Shown: in pieces, positions 25,479 through 33,825 of the stretch
Layout of the letters: every line of letters starts with the position of its first letter
Numbering within the stretch: the first letter of the stretch is position 1
From: CAZKRL01 sp964555295
GTDB taxonomy: Bacteria > Bacteroidota > Bacteroidia > Flavobacteriales_D > Sanyastnellaceae
Direction of reading: 5' to 3'
NCBI GenBank assembly: GCA_964555295.1
Contig: CAZKRL010000027.1
Coordinates: 1-41,172 of the forward strand
Length of the DNA: 41,172 bases
The notes under the pieces: model-generated
Told to the model about the DNA's origin: nothing
What the model saw: only the letters and a program-made list of their open reading frames with translations
The model's database searches: none
Made by a program: the position numbers and the translations under genes

Positions 25479-26965
25479 TCATTCAAGATTTTCAATAACC
25501 CGTCATCCGTCAGGCCGATAATTTCAGTATGTCTATTCTCAAATCCAGATTCTACACCGGTAGAAACAAAATCAAATACGTGCGAAATCATGGGTGCCTT
25601 AATAGAATTAAGTTGGTTGCGGAATTCTCGACCAAATTGTTTTAGTCCGGATAAATAAAAAATGCTCACGTCATACCCCAGAAAAGCAAACTCATCTGGT
25701 TCTGACTTGTAGGTGATGCGATAATTCTCTATCCAATCTATAATCTTTCGGTCCCTCATATCAATATACTCCGGTGATAACCCGTAAACTCGGAAATTCG
25801 ATGGCGATTCTATATTATTGTCAGAAATGGGTAACCAGATTTCATTACCATAAATCGTGAGATTATATGCTCTGTAATCGCCAATAAACTTTCTGACGCG
25901 ACCAACGTCGGCACATGGCATGATAATGACGGGACTCGAGTTTCCGGTGAGAAAATTTCTCCACTGAGCAATCTCCACTGTGTCACTTATATTGAATTTA
26001 TGGATGTCACCACCACCCAATCTTTTCCACTCATCGTGAAAAGAGTTTAGGAGCTTTACCTCATCATCCTTCCCATAATGCAACATTGCGCAACCCTCTG
26101 TTTCATTTGTCAGAAGGTGCGACGCGAGATACGCCCATTGAGTGGAGGCCCCGGGAACCACTTTACTCAGGTTCTTTTTCAGCAACAGTAATCTAGACGG
26201 CTGCTGCACCGGCATCACGAGATGGGTTTCGGAAAAGTTGGAATTACTCAGAACTCTCGTAATGGATTCTTTAAAAAGAGGACCGATGCATATATCCAGA
26301 TGGTTTCCATCCAGCGTATTCAATGCAGTCTTCACTGAGTTGCTGTCTTGATGAACATCATAAAAGTTAATATTTGCCCGCAACCCATAAGCTTCCATTT
26401 GCTGAATTGCAACCATCGCACCTCTGTAAAATTGAATACTCGCCCTTTGATATTTCCTGTTTTTCTTAATGAGAGAATCTGGGGCATCCGTGTAGAAAGG
26501 CAGCATGTAGGCAATAGAATATAAAGACGTGTCGCCTGGAATAGCTTCATCCTTTTGACCAGCATAAGGAATTTGAATTTTCTGATTGATTTTCAACTCA
26601 TCCCCGGTCTGACCATTTGCGGCCTTTAATTGCGAAACCGTAATTCCATACTTCTTAGAAATACTATACCAGGTGTCGCCGGCAGATACAATATGGAAAG
26701 CATCGTTACCAACTTTCGTTTCATTTTTAATTGAGGATGCTATTGGGTTGGATTTTCTGATTCGCAATTCAGTGCCTTCCCGCAAACCAGAATCAATTCC
26801 AGGATTGAGATCAATCAATTCCTGCTGAGAAATATCATACTTCTTGCTTATAGAATAAAGTGTTTCCCCCTTTTTTACGAGATGAATATCATTCGAGAAA
26901 TTTTGAGCGTACGATGATTCAAGAAAACAAAACAATAGCGTTATAATGCACAGAAACTTCTGCAT
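25475..26965 (-). CDS. LysM-repeat protein with type 1 periplasmic-binding domain
   Basis: A 496-residue exported protein. A signal peptide (about 1-21, MQKFLCIITLLFCFLESSYA) precedes two LysM domains (HLVKKGETLYSISKKYDIS and FHIVSAGDTWYSISKKYGI), which bind peptidoglycan. The remainder (about 150-496) has the pattern of a type 1 periplasmic ligand-binding fold (YSIAYMLPFY, ICIGPLFKESITRVL, HVFDFVSTG), as in amino-acid ABC transporter binding proteins, yet no transporter gene is nearby. It may sense or hold a small ligand at the cell wall. The start at 26965 is chosen over 27019 because the signal peptide begins there and the longer version overlaps guaA. Such fusions next to guaA occur in other Bacteroidota to my knowledge; the function is not established. 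Confidence 0.85.
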   Translation of the reverse strand: MQKFLCIITLLFCFLESSYAQNFSNDIHLVKKGETLYSISKKYDISQQELIDLNPGIDSGLREGTELRIRKSNPIASSIKNETKVGNDAFHIVSAGDTWYSISKKYGITVSQLKAANGQTGDELKINQKIQIPYAGQKDEAIPGDTSLYSIAYMLPFYTDAPDSLIKKNRKYQRASIQFYRGAMVAIQQMEAYGLRANINFYDVHQDSNSVKTALNTLDGNHLDICIGPLFKESITRVLSNSNFSETHLVMPVQQPSRLLLLKKNLSKVVPGASTQWAYLASHLLTNETEGCAMLHYGKDDEVKLLNSFHDEWKRLGGGDIHKFNISDTVEIAQWRNFLTGNSSPVIIMPCADVGRVRKFIGDYRAYNLTIYGNEIWLPISDNNIESPSNFRVYGLSPEYIDMRDRKIIDWIENYRITYKSEPDEFAFLGYDVSIFYLSGLKQFGREFRNQLNSIKAPMISHVFDFVSTGVESGFENRHTEIIGLTDDGLLKILNE

Positions 26966-27009
26966 GCGCAGGCCACTAATTACCAATCCCATATATATTC
27001 CAAAAGTAA

Positions 27010-28542
27010 TCACTCCCACTCAATGGTTGCCGGTGGTTTAGAACTGATATCATATACCACCCTATTTACACCCTTCACTTCATTGATGATTTTGGAAGAG
27101 ATTTCCGCAAGAAATTCCATCGGCAACCTGCTCCAATCGGCGGTCATCCCATCTGTGCTCGATACTGCGCGAAGCGCAATGGTTCGTTCGTATGTTCTTT
27201 CGTCGCCCATGACTCCAACGCTTTTCACAGGTAGGAGAATGGCGCCTGCTTGCCACACCTCGTGATACAAATTATGCCGCCGCAATCCATCGATCCAGAT
27301 ATAATCTGCCTCCTGCAGAATATGCACTAATTCGGGAGTCACCTCGCCGAGTATCCGAATTGACAAGCCCGGACCGGGAAATGGGTGTCGAGAAAGAATT
27401 TCTTCTGATATGCCCATCGATCTTCCAACTCGCCTTACCTCATCCTTGAATAGCATCTTCAGGGGTTCAACCACTTTTAGTCTCATATGCTCCGGCAATC
27501 CGCCAACGTTGTGATGGCTCTTAATGGTTTGAGACGCCCCGCCGTTAGGACTGAATGATTCAATAACATCCGGATAGATAGTACCCTGGCCCAACCAGCG
27601 GGCCCCTGGGAATTTCTTCAACGCTGATTCAAATACATCAATAAACGTTTTACCCACGGCCTTACGCTTTTTCTCCGGATCTGTGAGTCCATAGAGCGCA
27701 TGATAAAAATCGTGCGACGCATCCACCCCGAGAATATCTAGCTCCATATCACGATAGGTGGTCATCACTTGCAAAAATTCATTCTTGCGCAGCAAACCAT
27801 TATCTACGAAAACACAATGCAATCGACTGCCTATTGCGCGATGAATGAGCGCCGCCGCAACGGTAGAGTCTACACCACCGCTAAGCGCCATAATCACTTC
27901 ATCATGGCCCAGCTCATGGCGCAATCGCTCGATGGTTTCATCCACAAAAGACGAGGGTGTCCAATCAGCAGAACAACCGCAAATCCCTAACACAAAATTT
28001 TTGAGCAACTGAAAGCCCTCCGTAGTGTGATACACCTCGGGGTGAAATTGAACGCCGTAGATTCTTTCGTTCTGTATTTCATACGCCGCGTTAATAACAT
28101 CGGGTGTTGACGCAATAATTTCGGCGTCACGACCGCAGTTCAAAATTGTATCTCCGTGCGACATCCAAACTTGTGAGTTCAGAGCAATTCCCTTCATCAA
28201 CAAAGACTCCGAATTTACAGTACTCAGATTTGCGCGGCCATACTCTCGGTGCGCAGATCGCGCTACTTCACCCCCGTTTAAATGCGCCATCATCTGCGCC
28301 CCATAGCAGATACCCAATAGAGGAAGCTTGCCTCGAAGCGTTGACAAATCCACGAAAGGCGCATCGCTTTGGTGAACACTGCACGGACTACCAGAAAAAA
28401 TAATTCCCCTTATCGATGCGTCTATCTGTGTGAATTGTGTGGCAGGAATAATTTCAGAAAGCACGTTCATCTCCCTAACCCGGCGTGCTATCAATTGTGT
28501 AACCTGTGAGCCGAAATCGAGAATCAGAATTTTTTCATGCAT
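27010..28542 (-). CDS. guaA: GMP synthase (glutamine-hydrolysing)
   Basis: A 510-residue enzyme that converts XMP to GMP. The N-terminal class I glutamine amidotransferase has its nucleophile Cys79 in LLGICYGAQMM and the His/Glu partners in GVQFHPEV. The ATP pyrophosphatase domain has the P-loop ALSGGVDSTVAAAL, and the C-terminal dimerisation domain ends KPPATIEWE, the invariant family C terminus. It is first in a minus-strand row with the LysM/PBP protein, hemF and possibly the T9SS type A gene. A -7-like box ends four bases before the ATG. Confidence 0.97.
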   Translation of the reverse strand: MHEKILILDFGSQVTQLIARRVREMNVLSEIIPATQFTQIDASIRGIIFSGSPCSVHQSDAPFVDLSTLRGKLPLLGICYGAQMMAHLNGGEVARSAHREYGRANLSTVNSESLLMKGIALNSQVWMSHGDTILNCGRDAEIIASTPDVINAAYEIQNERIYGVQFHPEVYHTTEGFQLLKNFVLGICGCSADWTPSSFVDETIERLRHELGHDEVIMALSGGVDSTVAAALIHRAIGSRLHCVFVDNGLLRKNEFLQVMTTYRDMELDILGVDASHDFYHALYGLTDPEKKRKAVGKTFIDVFESALKKFPGARWLGQGTIYPDVIESFSPNGGASQTIKSHHNVGGLPEHMRLKVVEPLKMLFKDEVRRVGRSMGISEEILSRHPFPGPGLSIRILGEVTPELVHILQEADYIWIDGLRRHNLYHEVWQAGAILLPVKSVGVMGDERTYERTIALRAVSSTDGMTADWSRLPMEFLAEISSKIINEVKGVNRVVYDISSKPPATIEWE

Positions 28543-28546
28543 GTCG

Positions 28547-28554
28547 CGAATTTA
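28547..28554 (-). promoter_or_regulatory. Possible -7 box of guaA
   Basis: The minus strand reads TAAATTCG, one change from TANNTTTG, ending four bases before the guaA ATG. A TTTC lies 18 bases upstream as a weak -33 part. It shares a 49-base gap with the opposing maf promoter. Confidence 0.4.
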
Positions 28555-28578
28555 CACCTCGCTCAACAGACTGAAAGT

Positions 28579-28586
28579 TACATTTG
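28579..28586 (+). promoter_or_regulatory. -7 box of the maf gene
   Basis: TACATTTG is a full match to TANNTTTG and ends five bases before the ATG at 28592, which supports that start over the longer frame from 28430. There is no clear -33 TTTG at 19 bases. Confidence 0.5.
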
Positions 28587-28591
28587 ACGCC

Positions 28592-29170
28592 ATGTTGAAA
28601 AACCTTAATGGCAAAAGAATCATCCTCGCCTCTGGAAGTCCGCGACGCAAAGAACTGCTTCGCGCCATGGGCCTTTCCTTTGAGGTCGTGTCTACGGACG
28701 TTGACGAATCCTTCGACTCCAAACTCAGGGCCGCTGAAATTCCTGTGTATCTGTCGGAAAAAAAAGCGCTTTCATTGAAGAGCGCACTGCATGCTGAGGA
28801 TATAGTTATTGCGGCCGACACCATTGTGTGGACCGACCATGGCGTATTGAATAAACCCGCAGACGCCCGAGATGCTGAGCGAATGTTACAGGCGCTTTCA
28901 GGAAAATCACACATTGTATATACGGCGGTAACGCTAATGACATCCACTTGGCACAAAACCTTCTATGATGCAACTGAGGTGACCTTCGCGGTAATGAGTA
29001 GCGAAGAAATCGAATATTATATTGACACCTGCAAACCCTTTGATAAAGCCGGAGCTTATGGGGCTCAGGACTGGATTGGCGTGGCAAAAATCGACTGCCT
29101 GCGCGGATCTTATTTCAATGTAATGGGATTGCCCACCCATAAACTCTATGCAGAGTTGCAGCTTATCTGA
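28592..29170 (+). CDS. maf: Maf family nucleoside triphosphate pyrophosphatase
   Basis: A 192-residue Maf protein, a house-cleaning pyrophosphatase that hydrolyses dTTP/UTP or modified pyrimidine nucleotides. The signature LASGSPRRKELL is at 12-23, the catalytic Asp in VIAADTIVW, and YGAQDWIGVAKIDCLRGSYFNVMGLP is the typical C-terminal part. The frame is open back to 28430, but that extension crosses guaA's start on the other strand and gives a peptide unlike Maf; ATG 28592 right after a -7 box is the better start. It ends three bases before the opposing outer-membrane gene. Confidence 0.95.
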   Translation: MLKNLNGKRIILASGSPRRKELLRAMGLSFEVVSTDVDESFDSKLRAAEIPVYLSEKKALSLKSALHAEDIVIAADTIVWTDHGVLNKPADARDAERMLQALSGKSHIVYTAVTLMTSTWHKTFYDATEVTFAVMSSEEIEYYIDTCKPFDKAGAYGAQDWIGVAKIDCLRGSYFNVMGLPTHKLYAELQLI

Positions 29171-29173
29171 GGG

Positions 29174-29857
29174 TTAGTTAAAAATCATCCTTATACCACC
29201 AAAATTCCGGTAATATTGTTTCACAGCGCGCCATTGAATTTCGGTTTCAACGTGCGTCATATAGTCCATCAAAGCGAGTGAAAAAAACAACTCTGCGCGT
29301 TTGAACGACTTACCTGAATACCAATGATAGCCGGCTATTACATCCACGTGTGGGATAACCGGTTGTAAGGCAGGTTTGATGGGAAGCAAGCCCTGAAAGG
29401 GAAATACTGCTCTTGCCACAACACCGAAGTAACTACCCGCAGGTTGTTGCTGATTTTTTACCGAGAAACCTGCCGGGGCATAATAAATACCTAGTGGCAA
29501 ATCAATGGACATCGGTACGACTTGCGTTGTGGTTTGTAGTTGCTCTTTGGTTTCAAAAGCAATTTTACTGGGCAGCATAACGGTTTCAATGCCCGGCCTT
29601 AAATACAGTTTTGTTGTAATCGGAATGTCGAATGTGAAAGAAATACCCAGGCCAGGTTTATTGATAGATTTCGGGGAGGGCAAATTCAATGAATCAATAA
29701 TATACGGTTCTGATTGAAATGATGCATAGGAAAATACCGGGGCTATCGCCAATCCTAGCACCTTACTTTTGCGTTGTGTACTGTCGGCTTGCGAGAAAGA
29801 ATTCACGTTGATCGCGAAAAGCAAGAAAAACAAAATCTTTGATTTGAAGCTCATCAT
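29174..29857 (-). CDS. Outer-membrane beta-barrel-like protein, possibly PorT-like
   Basis: A 227-residue exported protein with a signal peptide (about 1-22, ending NVNSFSQ). Alternating hydrophobic stretches such as LGLAIAPVFSYASF, PGLGISFTFDIPIT, YLRPGIETVML and GIRMIF at the C terminus are typical of a small beta barrel. The LRPGIET/PMSIDLPLGIYY segments recall the T9SS component PorT, of similar length, but the match is weak. I infer an outer-membrane location. The start is the first of two adjacent methionines; the second (29854) is equally possible. It shares an intergenic region with hutH and converges on maf. Confidence 0.6.
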   Translation of the reverse strand: MMSFKSKILFFLLFAINVNSFSQADSTQRKSKVLGLAIAPVFSYASFQSEPYIIDSLNLPSPKSINKPGLGISFTFDIPITTKLYLRPGIETVMLPSKIAFETKEQLQTTTQVVPMSIDLPLGIYYAPAGFSVKNQQQPAGSYFGVVARAVFPFQGLLPIKPALQPVIPHVDVIAGYHWYSGKSFKRAELFFSLALMDYMTHVETEIQWRAVKQYYRNFGGIRMIFN

Positions 29858-29950
29858 CGTAGTGCAAGTAAGCAGGGTTTTGATTTCTATGAATCATGAA
29901 AATCAATATTTCTGAACAAAGCAAATTGAACGTGATTCTCAAGACCTGCA

Positions 29951-29958
29951 TAACTTTC
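29951..29958 (+). promoter_or_regulatory. Possible -7 box of hutH
   Basis: TAACTTTC is one base from TANNTTTG and ends five bases before the hutH ATG at 29964. Confidence 0.35.
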
Positions 29959-29963
29959 GCACA

Positions 29964-31445
29964 ATGAAACAAATTTTCGATCATAATACCACGCTGGATG
30001 CCAAAGAGATTTTATCCATGCTGCGGAGCAACATGCCTATTCCCCTTGAGCATATTCCTGCAGAGAAACTCAATCATTCACGGCGGTTTCTAGAAGGGAA
30101 AACATCAGGGGACAACGCAGCTGTATATGGAGTAAACACAGGGTTTGGCTCGCTTTGTAATACCATTGTTCCCAGCAACAAATTGAGTGAACTTCAATTG
30201 AATCTCCTTCGGTCGCACGCATGTGGTACTGGAGCGGAAGTGCCTCAAGAGCTGGTTCGCCTGATGTTACTTCTTAAAATTCGCGGACTTTCATTCGGTT
30301 ACAGTGGTGTGTCTGAATCTACTTTCACTCAACTCGTTCAACTGTACAATCACAACATTCTGCCGGTGGTCTATGAACAAGGGTCACTTGGAGCGAGCGG
30401 CGATTTAGCCCCGCTTGCGCATATGTCACTGCCTCTAGTGGGCGAGGGTGAGGTTTATTACAAGGGTAAAAAAATGAACTCCATGGAGGCGCTGCAAATC
30501 TGCGGGTTACAGCCCATTGAGCTTCAAAGCAAAGAGGGCCTTGCTTTGATCAACGGAACTCAATTTATGCTGGCGTATGCATGCTGGCTAAGTGTAGAGT
30601 TGAATCATCTCATCGAAAAATCTATACTGATTGCAGGCATGTCGCTCGATGCCTATCATGGCCGAAGGGAACCATTTCACTCCACCATTCATGCGATTCG
30701 ACCGCATGGCGGACAAATCCAAATAGCTCAGAAGTTGAATGAGATTATGCACGACAGTGAGATTTTAGCATCGCCGAAGGAGCACGTGCAGGACCCTTAT
30801 AGTTTCCGTTGTATCCCTCAGGTTCTCGGTGCCGTTGTAGACACTTTAAAACACGTCGAACAGGTTGTTGCTGTAGAAATCAACTCTGTGACTGATAATC
30901 CCCTTGTCTTTGCCAATGAAGACTTAATTCTCTCTGGCGGAAATTTTCATGGGCAGCCGCTTGCAATGGCACTCGATTTTCTTTGTATCGCCGCTGCTGA
31001 AGTTGGAAGTATTTCGGAGCGAAGAACCTACAAGCTCATCAGTGGCACTCGTAATCTGCCACCATATCTCGCAAATGATCCCGGCCTGCAAAGCGGATAC
31101 ATGATTCCGCAATACACCGCCGCAAGTATTGTATCGCAAAACAAACATCTTGCCAACCCTGCTTGCACAGACACTATTGATAGCAGCAATGGACAGGAGG
31201 ATCATGTGAGTATGGGCGCAAATGCTGCCACGAAATGCTATAGAGTAATGGAAAATCTCAGACAAATTCTTGCTATAGAATTGCTCACCGCTGCCCGGGC
31301 TATCGAGTTTCGCAGACCGAAAAAAAGCTCGGCTGTAATTGAGAATTTATATACTGAGTTTAGAAAAATTGTGCCACATCATAAGGGCGACATTATTTTT
31401 TCTGACGCCATGAGAAATTCAAAGGAATTTCTTGGCAAATACTGA
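29964..31445 (+). CDS. hutH: Histidine ammonia-lyase
   Basis: A 493-residue lyase that removes ammonia from histidine to give urocanate, the first step of histidine breakdown. The Ala144-Ser145-Gly146 triad that forms the MIO cofactor is in GSLGASGDLAPLAHM. Tyr55 sits in VYGVNTGFGSL. The selectivity pair is Ser84-His85 (LLRSHACGTG), the histidine-specific form, as opposed to the His-Leu of tyrosine or Phe-Leu of phenylalanine lyases. No other hut gene is in the window, so the rest of the pathway must be elsewhere. It meets the sugar transferase gene tail to tail with eleven bases between. Confidence 0.94.
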   Translation: MKQIFDHNTTLDAKEILSMLRSNMPIPLEHIPAEKLNHSRRFLEGKTSGDNAAVYGVNTGFGSLCNTIVPSNKLSELQLNLLRSHACGTGAEVPQELVRLMLLLKIRGLSFGYSGVSESTFTQLVQLYNHNILPVVYEQGSLGASGDLAPLAHMSLPLVGEGEVYYKGKKMNSMEALQICGLQPIELQSKEGLALINGTQFMLAYACWLSVELNHLIEKSILIAGMSLDAYHGRREPFHSTIHAIRPHGGQIQIAQKLNEIMHDSEILASPKEHVQDPYSFRCIPQVLGAVVDTLKHVEQVVAVEINSVTDNPLVFANEDLILSGGNFHGQPLAMALDFLCIAAAEVGSISERRTYKLISGTRNLPPYLANDPGLQSGYMIPQYTAASIVSQNKHLANPACTDTIDSSNGQEDHVSMGANAATKCYRVMENLRQILAIELLTAARAIEFRRPKKSSAVIENLYTEFRKIVPHHKGDIIFSDAMRNSKEFLGKY

Positions 31446-31456
31446 GAATTTCATTT

Positions 31457-32860
31457 CTACTTGCCTGTTCCTTTCAGCACAATAAGAATGGTGTAAAAAA
31501 GAATCTTAATATCCATTGCCAGCGACATGTTCTCGATGTAGAGAATATCATATTTCAATCGCTGGATCATCTGATCAACATTTTCCGCGTAACCAAATTT
31601 CACCTGGCCCCAGGATGTAATACCGGGGCGCACACGATGAAGATGTCTGTAATGTGGCGCCTTCTCCATGATTTGCTGAATAAAATATTCGCGCTCAGGC
31701 CTTGGGCCAACCAAAGACATTTCACCCATCAAAACATTGAAAAATTGAGGTATCTCATCCATTCGCGACTTCCGCAAAATCCTACCAACTCGAGTTACAC
31801 GTGTGTCATTCTCTGAACTAAGTTTAGGTCCTTCCGCCTCTGCGTTCACAATCATTGACCTGAATTTATAGATGCGAAATGGTTGACCATACCGGCCGAT
31901 TCTTTGCTGCGAAAAAAAAACGGGTCCGCGGGACGAGTATTTAATAGCAACCGCAATTATTACAATCAGCGGAGAAAGAACAATCAATGCCAAAATTGAG
32001 CAGACCATATCAATCAGGCGCTTGAGCGCAAATTGCCATAAAGGCATATTTCCTTGATTGATTCGGATCAGCGGAACACCATATACACTATTGAGTTTAA
32101 CCGATCCGCTGAGAATATCATACATATCAGGAATGATGCTAATCCGTACATTTTTATCCTGTAACAATGATATAATCTGCTCAAGGTCTTTGTGATCACC
32201 GCTCTCAACAGCGACTATCACCTCCTCTATATGATTGGCGTCTATGATTTCGGGGAGCGCCGGATACTTTCCAAGAAAGGGAATATGCTTTTCCAATAAA
32301 TTATCATTGCCATTTACCCTAACGAATCCAACGAACCTTAACCCCGGCGAAGATTTCATTTGTTGAATTTCTTCGAATAAATTCAATGCACGTGCATTGC
32401 CGCCTACCATTATCGTGTTAAATCCTAATACCCCAGAGTGTACTTTTCTTACCGTGGCAGTGGTATGAATTAATCGCCCAGTCAAGGTTAAAAGAATATG
32501 CGAGCTGGTTAGAACGAGTATGCTTTTATAGTAGCTCTTGTAGTCAATTACATGATCATCCAAAAGCAAAACAAAGAATATCGCTAAAACCCCAACGATA
32601 GTTGTCATGCTCACCTCCGCGAGTTCTTTCACTCTATATCGACGAAATATTTCGTAATACTGGCCACTCACAAAATACATGGTAACCCAGAAAGTTGGCA
32701 CTAATAGCAATCCAAGATAAAAGTTGTCATCAATACTCTCAGACGCACCCATCATTCCCTCAAAATACTTTTTGCGATACCCAAACAAAATCACCCATGA
32801 CGCTGCCGCTGCAACGTAATCGGTGATAATGTATTTAAGCGTTTGTCGGGAAGTGTTCAT
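31457..32860 (-). CDS. Polyprenyl-phosphate sugar-1-phosphate transferase (WcaJ/WbaP family)
   Basis: A 467-residue membrane enzyme of the exopolysaccharide polyprenyl glycosylphosphotransferase family. Four to five N-terminal helices (to about residue 120) are followed by a cytoplasmic CoA-binding-like/Rossmann region (VMVGGNARALNLFEE), then the helix LIDMVCSILALIVLSPLI and the catalytic bacterial sugar transferase domain with FKSMIVNAEAE-type, KSRMDEIPQFFNVLMGEMS and VGPRPEREYF motifs. It loads the first sugar onto undecaprenyl phosphate to start a surface polysaccharide or glycan. It is 24 bases from the lipoprotein gene, and the two probably form a unit with the Gfo/Idh gene upstream. The sugar is unknown. 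Confidence 0.93.
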   Translation of the reverse strand: MNTSRQTLKYIITDYVAAAASWVILFGYRKKYFEGMMGASESIDDNFYLGLLLVPTFWVTMYFVSGQYYEIFRRYRVKELAEVSMTTIVGVLAIFFVLLLDDHVIDYKSYYKSILVLTSSHILLTLTGRLIHTTATVRKVHSGVLGFNTIMVGGNARALNLFEEIQQMKSSPGLRFVGFVRVNGNDNLLEKHIPFLGKYPALPEIIDANHIEEVIVAVESGDHKDLEQIISLLQDKNVRISIIPDMYDILSGSVKLNSVYGVPLIRINQGNMPLWQFALKRLIDMVCSILALIVLSPLIVIIAVAIKYSSRGPVFFSQQRIGRYGQPFRIYKFRSMIVNAEAEGPKLSSENDTRVTRVGRILRKSRMDEIPQFFNVLMGEMSLVGPRPEREYFIQQIMEKAPHYRHLHRVRPGITSWGQVKFGYAENVDQMIQRLKYDILYIENMSLAMDIKILFYTILIVLKGTGK

Positions 32861-32884
32861 AGCATCAATGCCGCTGAATCATTG

Positions 32885-33745
32885 TCAGCGCACGACTTTA
32901 ATATTGTCTAAGTATATTTTGGGTTGATTCGTTTCATTCGCAGCATAGTCCATGTAAATCCTGAATTTGCTGGTGTTCGGCCGTTGAACACCAATCATTC
33001 CTAAATCAATATAAACCTTTTTCCAGTTTGGGACATCCGATGAGCTCGTGGTGGGTGTTAGAAAAAGTATTGGCACTCTTTCTGTGCTAGCGCCTTCGAA
33101 AGAATACACCCCGATTCCAAAGGTATTATTACAGCTATAGTTCATCTCGAGAAATACATTGTCTCCCGGATTGATCATAATGTCATTGTTCTCTATAAAT
33201 TCTGCATAGTACTTATTATTGATGAGTTGAAACAATCCGCAACGAACCCCTTGAATAACGGAGTTGCTGCCGGTAACTACGGAAACACTTCCTGCCTGAT
33301 TCGAAGATTCTATCCATGTATTACCTGACTCAAAATTTCTTGCTACGTCTACACTTGCCGATGGCGCATACTCGAATAAAGGGGTTAGAGAATATGACTC
33401 ACCCTGACTCACCCAAATGACCGTATCATATACCTGAATGAAGGGGTGTTTGATACGGTTTTGACCCAATGAATTATTCTTAATGCCAGCAAAAATTTTG
33501 ACATCTGCTAAACCCTCCGCTAAATCAGGCACATATGACAAAGAATCAAAAACACCAAGGGTCTTGCCTTGAGAGAATACATAGAAATCAGTAATCCCGT
33601 TAACTATATCAAAACTGCCATCACGATTAAGAAGTTGCGGTGATTGAAGCTGATAATAGCAAGGGATTTCGTTGCCATCACCCTTTTTGCAATTAACAAA
33701 AACAGCGGCTATAAAAAACGAAAAGACAAGTCGAGTTGCAGTCAA
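32885..33745 (-). CDS. Lipoprotein, hypothetical, beta-sandwich-like
   Basis: A 286-residue protein with a lipoprotein-like signal ending FVNCKK (Cys19), so probably attached to a membrane. The second half (about 140-286) has the look of a carbohydrate-binding beta sandwich: DVARNFESGNTW near its start, and WKKVYIDLG and IYLDNIKVVR at its end. I do not recognise a named family. The reading frame has only TTG at 33745 as a fitting start, supported by the signal sequence that follows. It lies between the sugar transferase and oxidoreductase genes in the same direction, which suggests an envelope polysaccharide role, unproven. Confidence 0.72.
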   Translation of the reverse strand: MTATRLVFSFFIAAVFVNCKKGDGNEIPCYYQLQSPQLLNRDGSFDIVNGITDFYVFSQGKTLGVFDSLSYVPDLAEGLADVKIFAGIKNNSLGQNRIKHPFIQVYDTVIWVSQGESYSLTPLFEYAPSASVDVARNFESGNTWIESSNQAGSVSVVTGSNSVIQGVRCGLFQLINNKYYAEFIENNDIMINPGDNVFLEMNYSCNNTFGIGVYSFEGASTERVPILFLTPTTSSSDVPNWKKVYIDLGMIGVQRPNTSKFRIYMDYAANETNQPKIYLDNIKVVR

Positions 33746-33825
33746 GAGATACAGTGTAATTAAAATTCAGGCAAGATAAGAAACGAGGTAAACTGTCAAT
33801 ATTGCCTTGGTTCAAAAATGATTTC

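Noticed and set aside
28430..28591. Upstream extension of Maf
   Set aside because: It runs through the opposing guaA start and its promoter and is unlike Maf proteins.
29964..31445. Tyrosine or phenylalanine ammonia-lyase, as in pigment synthesis
   Set aside because: The selectivity pair is Ser84-His85, the histidine form, and no pigment genes lie nearby.
32872..32890. CGCTGA/TCAGCG inverted repeat between two minus-strand genes
   Set aside because: Six pairs, overlaps the lipoprotein stop codon's complement and has no U tract; likely chance.
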